DNA of 64,000 bases from Hirundichthys speculiger (lineage: Eukaryota; Chordata; Actinopteri; Beloniformes; Exocoetidae). The stretch is from positions 1,240,001-1,304,000 of the forward strand of contig JAGFBZ010002268.1 in NCBI GenBank assembly GCA_018398805.1, given 5' to 3'. The position numbers and the translations under genes are program-made. Shown here one piece after another: positions 12,001 to 21,000 of this stretch (positions are counted from its first letter, which is position 1; each line of letters begins with the position of its first letter). Below the pieces are notes generated by a model. That model was not told the DNA's origin. It ran no database searches and saw nothing but the letters and a program-made list of their open reading frames with translations.

Positions 12001-15000
12001 ATACAAAACAGCAATGCAGTATTATCGAAGAGGGACAGCCATGGGCGAGGCTAGCCCTTTTTTAGGGGTGCTTCAGTACCCCTAAATTGAAATTCAGCAC
12101 CCCAAAAACCTGGAGTAAAAAATGTTGTTATTCTAAAGTTTTAGTTTGCATTTGACAGGCTTAGATAATGTCCAAAACTTAATCCATAGTTTGTGGTTTA
12201 AGTTTATATTTTAAGAATGAAAATGAAAACGACCCCGCCTAATGGTATTGTCCTCTTCTCACTAACGTTACTTGTGGGTTGTGGTGGGGCTCATTGGGTG
12301 CTCAGCACCCCTAAAGCTCTGACCCTAGAATCGCCCCTGGGGACAGCCATGTCTTAGACAATTGACGAGTAATCTTTGAGTAAGAGGATGGGTGGTTTGA
12401 TCGCCACTCTTTCCTTGTGTTGAAATGCCCTTAGTCAGGACCCTGGACTACCATTTTACCAGATTACCATTAATACGCTTGTCAGTCTGTGATTGTAGAA
12501 GAAACAGTGAATGTATTTTATGCATGATAAGAAGTGCTATAGTGTTTTTGTGAATGAGAGATAGAATTTAAAGAACTATGTAGAACTGAGATAACATAGA
12601 TGATATTTATCATTGAGTATATCTCCATTGAGATTTAAACTTTTGCTGTGCTGAAGGTGTAGAAAAATAAACAAAACAGTGGCTTAGTTTTAACATAGTT
12701 GTAATTTTATATCATAAATACAAAAAAATGAAGCAACGGCCGATATTATTTCATAGTTCTTTAAGGTCAATAGAGAAGACAAATCACTCACGAGTCACTG
12801 TTTATCCATCATAGTGGTGAATTTTTCAGTAGTTGTTCAACACATTGACTCATTTCTGCTGTTTTGATCGATAAGACTCATATTAATGGACTATTTTTTT
12901 TACAGAGCTATTATGTACATGGTCTCACGCAAACTATCTCTGTTGACTTCACCAGGACAGCACTGATTCTAGGCTGCGAGTTTGGCTGCAAGGATGCAGT
13001 TGAAGTGTTACTGAAGAAGGGCGCTGATGTGAATGCTGTTGACAGCATGGGCCACGATGCTTTTCACTACGCTCGCCTGAGCAGAAACCAGGAGCTCATT
13101 GCACTGGTCAAAAGTTACCTTGAAAAAGCCACCAGAGGTCAGAACATGAGAAGATCCTGTAGCCATTTGTTTGAGATAAGTATAAGAGCACAAGTATTAG
13201 TATTTTTGACCATTGATGACAACAGTGGTGAATTAAGATGAGCAAATTTAGAATGGTCTCAAACTTGTCTGACATTGTGCTTATGCTTCAGTCATATTTC
13301 ATGCATCTGTTTAGATTTTTATTCTAGATTTTAATTTCAGTATTTTTAATACTTCTTATTTTCAGTATCTCATAACATCTTTTGCCATGTTCTTGACTTT
13401 CATAGCTACTATAAATCTTTAATTCTGACAAACCTTTATTCTGATATGTACTCTACTTTTACGTTGAGCATGTCATCATAGAATACTCTTCTGTACACTT
13501 ACCTGTTGATGTACATTCTTGATATGAAAAGTCTGAGGAAACATGAAGTTGGAATTTATTTATTTATTTACTTTTCATCATCATTCGTCACAGATCGAGA
13601 AGCTGCAAAGATGGAACAGTGGAAGCGACAGGTAATCCAGCAGCATTTAGAAGGACCTTTGCAGCCTGCTGTTAGTTGTTCTCCATTCCAGAGTATTTCC
13701 TTTGGGCTTGGCTTGTGATGCTCCTGCAGTTGTAGTAGTCAGTTGTACATGACTGCCATCTAGTGATTACAACTGTTAATGCCCCCAGCTGGTTTGTGGC
13801 CTATGGCAATTTAAATGTCATTAAAGAAGCGAGGTTGTAAAAGTTTTTTTTTTTATCCTTTTTTATCTTTAGCATTCAGTGGGGAGATCAGAGGCATCAG
13901 ACTCCAACAGGAAGGGTCAGATCATGCATGTAAGTGCCTTGTAATTCTTGTTTTACCAAAACATGTATGCGCGTATATTACAGCACATATGCATTCAGCT
14001 TAAGCTTACATGTATTTCAAGCATTAATGTATGTTTTAGGACCTGGAAAGGCAGAATGAGAACCTTCAGGAAAGTTTAAGAAAGTCCCACCAGGAGCAGA
14101 AAACTCTTTTGGAGAAAGTCAATATGCTCCAGCAACAACTCACACAGGTAGGTTTGGGTTTAAACTCTGCCACAGCACGAATCTGCTGAGCTAGTCAACA
14201 GTTCAGGAATCCCCTCCAAACATCTACCTTGTTTCTGTGTTTGCTGTACATAGTTGAGTGAACTCCGAGTCCTACTCAACGTTCAGGAGGATACATGCAT
14301 TTCTATGATAATGAAGTCAAGCTGACTCATATTGTAGTTGTGGAGTGCATTAGTTTCCACATCTGCTCAGATATTATTTCAAATTAGGTAAAAAGTGATT
14401 ATGGGTCATAAATGGGTAAAAAAAAAAAAATGTAATGTGACAGTAACAGATGTTTCTAATGATGACTTGCATCAAAAGTAGTGTCCACGAAAGGCTCAGT
14501 GTTAAGACCACTTTAGATATTCACTGCTTTCTATTTCTGAGACAGCAACTGAACATGGTGGTGTTTTGTCTGAATTATCTTTTGTGGTTGTCTGGAACAT
14601 TATACTTTGGTGATATGACTGGATTGAACATATAATTCCCTGTAATAAGTTAAGTGAGGCTGATAGAGAAGAGCCTGCAGAGAGGAGGAAACAAGAAATA
14701 TGAGACTAATTATCTGATAAGATATGTACCTGAGACCAGTTTCAGCTGGTTTCTTTTCATACACAACAGAGGATGCTCCTCCAAAACAGGAACATAATTT
14801 TATCTACCAGAATATGAAATATGCTTGTAATGTTGTAATGTATATAAAAGATTGCTGACTTATTTTGAAACTATATGTCAAATGAGCACAAAAGACTCCT
14901 GACTAATAGCTGCTAAAACAGCTTTTATACACAGGAAACAAATCAAGCAGATACTGTAGATTTGTATATAGCCCTCAATTTACTCAGTATGTAATCCTTT

Positions 15001-18000
15001 TTCATCTGCAGGAAAAACTGACTGCAGAAGATGCCAACAAAGAGGTATGAAACTTTTCTCTTTTTTTCCATTTTTACAATTTCTGCATGTCAGATGTCTA
15101 TACTTGTGTTTTTGTTTTTGGTCTCTCTCTCTTTTTTTTTTTTTAATTGCTTGAAGCCATTACTCTTGGCGTCTGCTTGCTCAGTGTTAATGTGTGAAGT
15201 GAGACCTGGAAGTGCAACTTGCCACTCCGCAATTTATCAAAAATTAAACTTAAATGGAAGACTTCTCTAATTTGATACTGCCAAGGTTTTGTCTTCCCCT
15301 ATGTTTTACCACAACTTGGGCTGGAAAAGTGTAGCTGTATACAAATTGCCACAGTATCTCTTAAACTGCATAAAATATACTGATAAGTGAAATTATTTTT
15401 CTGCCCTCAATCATGATCAATTCAACCGATTAAAGCCAGATGCGTTCTCGTTCTGTCTTGCTCTGGATGAAAGAACATCTCCCTATTCTCATTGTTTTGC
15501 TGCCTAAAAATTGTTACCGTATTTTCCGGACTATAAGTCCCACCGGAGTATTAGTCGCATCTGTCAAAAAATTTGTTGAGAAGAGAAAAAAATGTATATA
15601 TTCAAGTGGCATCGGCCCATAAGACCGGGTGATAATTGCACTGTTGATGAGCCCCTTCCAGCAGCAGCTGTTCAAGGACCCATCTGTGGACTTGTTCCTC
15701 CAGCTCTGGTCATCGCCAGTTAGCCTTTTTTTATTTTCTATTTTTTTGAACCTGTGACCACTGTCCATATACAGAGCTGTCAGAGTTACTTCTGCTTTTC
15801 TCCAGTCCCTGACAAGTTTCTCACTCACTCCAAACTTTCTGCTGCTTGATTACTGTTTTCGGCTGCATGTTTTATAATCTTCAGTTCAAACTCTGCAGTG
15901 TAGCTTTTCCTTTTTGGTGGCATATATGTGTTCTCTAAGTCTTCATGGTTTACTCTTGTAATTTTTTCAGTATCAGTGTTCAGTTGTCGTGAGTGCAGAC
16001 AATGACATGTTGTTGTAATGGATGACATGGCAGATATTTTTGACATATAAGTTCCTTCGAAAATAAAAGTCGCAGGACCAGCCAAACTACTAAAAAAAGC
16101 AGCGACTTATAGTCCGGAAAATATGGTTAAACTGGCTACAATTTGCTGCTGGCTGTATTTTCAGCCCTTTGGAGGACACCCCATAAGCACTTTTACTACT
16201 GCTTAATACCCTTTGAAGAATTTCGACATGGAGCAACAGTCTCAAAAATGTAAACTGTCGAGTTCTGAATAAATTAATAGCGGTCTGATCAGCTACATAA
16301 CATTCTGAAAGACCAAAGCAAGGCCAAGTTCAATCAGTTATTTGTGACTGGTACTTTTTTTGAGCACTTATCAGATACATTAAAAAAAAAAAAAAAAAAC
16401 AGTTCTTGTGTTTAAAAATACATTTAGAGCTTAATTAGTTAAAATCGATTAAATATTTGCTTTTTTTGTGATAAATTGTATACATATTTTTTCTTGAAAG
16501 TAAAATCAGACCTCTTTATTTACATTATTCAGTATGTTATTAATGTAATTTAATGTTGGTGTTGTTTGACTGATTCATGCCTTTTCTTTTGAATTAATCA
16601 GAAAGAGCATTTACAGATGTTGCTTATTGCCAAAGAAAGAGAGGAAGCAACTCGAGGCCCAGAGACTGTCAAAGTCCAGCTCCGCAGTGCTTTGGTGCGT
16701 GACTTTATGCACATCTGATTGCTAAAGATGGATGCTGTTAAGATTTCTTAATTTGTAGTTTAACTTTGGAGTTCTTACAGTTCAACCAGTATATTAAGGT
16801 GTCAGTTTGTCTACTTAAAACAAAGAAAAAAAACTAATTAAAGTCATTATACAGAGAGATCACAATTTAGTTTTACAGTATTTCATACAATGTTCCCTCA
16901 TTTATTCACAGGGGGACTACTCGGGCCAGTCTGTTATCAAAGGTTAGTCTTCTTTTGTTTAGTTTTTTTTATTTAATACAAACTTTAATAAAAACTTCAC
17001 ATTTCACACACAGGACTTGGTTTGAATGTTGTGGTTATATCTTTTTTGCTTGCAGGTAAAGAAAACATTTTAGTCAAACAAGCTCACAGCCTGGATTTGG
17101 ACCACGTAAGTTTTCATTTGAGAATTTCATATGACGTGCAAATTTCTAAGTGTTTAACAAAAAAACAATTGATTAAGCAGCAGACACACAACATTTAACC
17201 AGCTTATAGAATATTACATTTGTGATTGCTTTATTTTGTATGTCTGTGTCATTGTTTTTCCTCTTTCTTTCAGATGCTCCAGAATCCTGCCACGACACGC
17301 TCGCTGTCCAGACCTCTTGAGAGAAGTCAGACTGAAGAAGGCTGGGACCCGTCTGCTGAGGTGGAAGCACTTCGACACGAACTTGAGGTGATCAGTAGAA
17401 GACAACAGGCAGCAGGGGAGGAGGCAGCGCAACTTCAGTCTGCACTGAATCGCAAAAACAGAGAGTGCCAAGAACTGGTCCAGAGCCGAGACGCCATCCA
17501 AAAACAGGCTGACCAGCAGGTGCAAGAACTGGAGGACGCTTTGGGAGACGTCCAGAAGAGGATGCTAGATTCTGAGTGTAAAGTGAAACAGCTGCAAGCT
17601 CATGTAGTTGCTGTGAAGGAACACTTAGGCAGTCAGGCAGTTGAAGAACTGCGTACCCAGCTCCAAGATGTGAAGGCCAAGTATGAAGGTGCTTCAGCTG
17701 AAGTGGGTCGTGTTCGTAACCGCCTCAAACAGAGCGAGAAAGCCTTAGAGGAATACAAGAGCAGTGAGAGCCAGTTGGCAGCGGAGACAGACAGGCTGAA
17801 CCAAGAGCTGGCAGCTCTGACTGCAGAACGAGATGAGCTTGCAGAAACCCTTTTAGAGATGGAAACGCAAGTGAAGGAATCCCCGACTAAACATGGCAAC
17901 ACGGTACCGGCTGAGAAGTTTGACAACATGAAAAACCTGCTTACTAATGCAGTGGATGAAAAGGAACGGCAGCTGGCTGAGCTGAGGGAAGACTATGATC

Positions 18001-21000
18001 GTGCACTGGAAGAGGTGTCAGACCTCCATCGAAAGCTAGACACTCCATCATCCCAGGGAGGAACAGAGGTGATATCTGTTGAGGAGCACCACAGAATACG
18101 GGCTGCTCTGGAAGAACAGAGCGCCTCTCTGCCTCTCTGAAAAGGAAGCTGATGGATGTGACTGTCAGAAGCCAAACTCTTATTCAAGAGGTCAAGGAGA
18201 GTGAAGAGGACAGAGATTTGCTCCGAGATCAGCTGGATGAGCTTAACAGCAGGATTGAGAATGACTTTATACTCATAAAGGACCATGAAGAGTTTCGAAA
18301 GAACATGGTAACAACTCTGGAGGAGCTTGAGGACAAACTGGTGGAAGCCAGCGAACGTTATGGAAAAGCGGAGGCACAAGTCCAGCTGCTTCATACCGAG
18401 AGGGCCACACTGCAGGAGACTATCGGCAATCAGAACAGTGTCAGTGAGAAACATGAAAGGGGGGTGGAGGCTCTGAGGTCTCAGAATGCTGACCTGATGA
18501 AGAAACTTGAAATTCTTCAGATGAGATGTGAAGATAGAGATAAGGAATGTGAACAGCTGGGCATACAGAACCAAACTCTGAAACAAATGATGGAGGAACA
18601 GTATGTTTCCAGACAGCAGCATGAGCAAGAGAAGATGGAGTTAGGTTCAGCATTAGAAAGTGTTAAAGCTGAGATGTTGAAGATGGAAACCAAGGAAAAA
18701 GAAAGTGGAAAAGAACTTACGAATGTGAAAGAAGGAAATGAGAAGTTGAAAGACCAATTGGAAAAGGTAATGTTAGATATGAAAAAAGACTACATAAGTA
18801 TAGAAGACTACAGAGTTGCCACAGACAAGCTGAATGCTGCTGTGGTTGAGGCGGAGAACAGAGCAAACGACGCATCAGCAAAGCATGGACTGGCTCAAGA
18901 GGAACTTATTAAGCTCACTCAAGAACTGGAGGCCCAGAAGAAAGAACTTGATACGATACAGGAGGCTATTCAGTCCAAGTTTGTCCCACTAACAGCTGCT
19001 GAGGAGAAGGAAACCTCTTACAGCGTCCAAGTGAAGGAGCTCACAGAGGAGCTGTTGGAAATGGAAGAGAAGTATAATAAAGAGAAGTTGGCCAGAGAGA
19101 GCAACGTACAGGAAAAAGAGAAGCTAAAAGTTGAGATGGAATCAGTTCAGCAGAGACTGGAAGGTGCTCTAGTTACCAGTGAGAAGCACAGAGAAGGGGA
19201 GGAAGAGTTTAAGAGTAAATATGAGGAAATGACCCAGAAGTTGCTCAGTTTAGAGCAGCAGCACAGGGAGGTAACACTTCAGAAGACTGAACTCCAAGAC
19301 CAGAGCGCTCTCTGCAACACTCAGATGCAGAATCTCCAGGAGCGTCTGAAATCAGAGTTGACTCGGATAGCAACATATGACATGGAGCTTAAAACCCTTC
19401 ACGATGCCATGCAGCAAGCTCAGACAGATTGCAAGAAAGCAAAAGATGCTCAAATGGAGGAAGCCCAGCGGATTTGTGCCCTACAGGAAGAACTTCAAGA
19501 ACATCACAGAGATCAAAGTTCTGCGCTGGAACAACATGCCAAAGCCAAGGAAGCCCTGGAGGCTGAAGTCGCTAAACTCATGATGGCTCTTCGTGAAGAG
19601 GAGGAGAGCAATGCCCAGAGGGCTGAAGATGTATCTGCCCTGCAGTCGGAGCTCCTGCAAGCCACACAAGCTCTGGAAGAGAATCGCTATAAGGAAGACC
19701 AAATGAACCAGCTGAATAAGAGGCAGCAGCAGCTGGAGGAGGAGGCTACTGACATGAGCAGTAAACTACTGAGCTTAGCAAAAGAGTGTGAAGAGGCCCA
19801 TCAGAAGGCAACCCAAGCCAGAGAGGGTGAGAGACGGGCCAAGACCGAGATGGAGATCGTCCAGGAAAAAGGACATGCCATTGAGAGAGAAATTGGGGAG
19901 TTGAAAGAGAGATACGATGAGTCACTCAGCACCATCCGTGATCTTCAGAAGAGGATTCAGACATCAGCTCAGCAGACTGAAGCCAAAGACAAGAAGGTAT
20001 AAATTTTTCCCTGTTTGATTTGATTCATGATGTCATTGTGCTCTTTGATCACAATATCATTTAAAACGCTTGACATCTTGTCACTATAGCTGCATATGGC
20101 ATTTGATGTGATCATATATGACATTTTCCAAACCTTTTGCTTTAGTTTCTCGGGATAAAAGAAGTTTAGAGTTGTAAATGTGTGTTTCAGATTACGGAGT
20201 TGCTGACAGATGTGGAACGATTGAAGCAGGCACTGAACGGTCTGTCTCAGCTGGCATACACAAGCAACGCACCTAATAAAAGACAGACGCAGCAGATTGA
20301 TACACTTCAAGCCCAGATCAGGAGCCTACAGCAACAGCTGGCTGTGAGTGGACTTTCCGTCGTGAAATACAAAGCTTTATCTTTACTTAACTGCAGAACC
20401 ATCAGTTAACAAATAAAAAAGAAAATTTTAGGCTTTTTTATTTATTTGTTTGTAATGTTAAACAACAAACATTCCTGAATAACAGCCATCTGGTAGCTGA
20501 ATTGAATTGAACTGTCACGGATCAAAACCTACATTACATAAACTATATTTAAGTGTGTATAATAGCCTGGGGCGCCGAAAAGGGGGGGGTAAAGGATACG
20601 GATTATAGGGGCCCATGATTGAGGGGGGCCCAGAGAGGCCCCTAATGATGATCAAAAATAGCATCAACAAATTTCGCCGCTGTGTTGGGGGGCCCGGTAA
20701 AGATTCTTTTCATGGGGCCCAAAATCCCTAGCGGCGCCCCTGATAATAGCCACTGCAGTGTTTGTAATTTAACATCACATTTCTAAATAATACCAAAACA
20801 CTCAACATGTAATAGTTAGCATCCACTTTTATAGTGATTGATTAAATCAGTATAAATTAGGATTCTGTTCATATTCTAACATTTAGGTTTAGCTGTAAAA
20901 TTTATAGTAGTGAGGTGAGAATTCAGTGATTGCGTCACAGTATCAACTATACTTATCTCCAGATCAAAGCAATATCATATATTTCATGTCTCCTATCTTT

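Noticed and set aside
18152..20002. Second long uaca frame considered as a separate gene starting at 18152
   Set aside because: It continues the same coiled-coil exon after the 8-bp duplication; there is no promoter or intron before the internal ATG.
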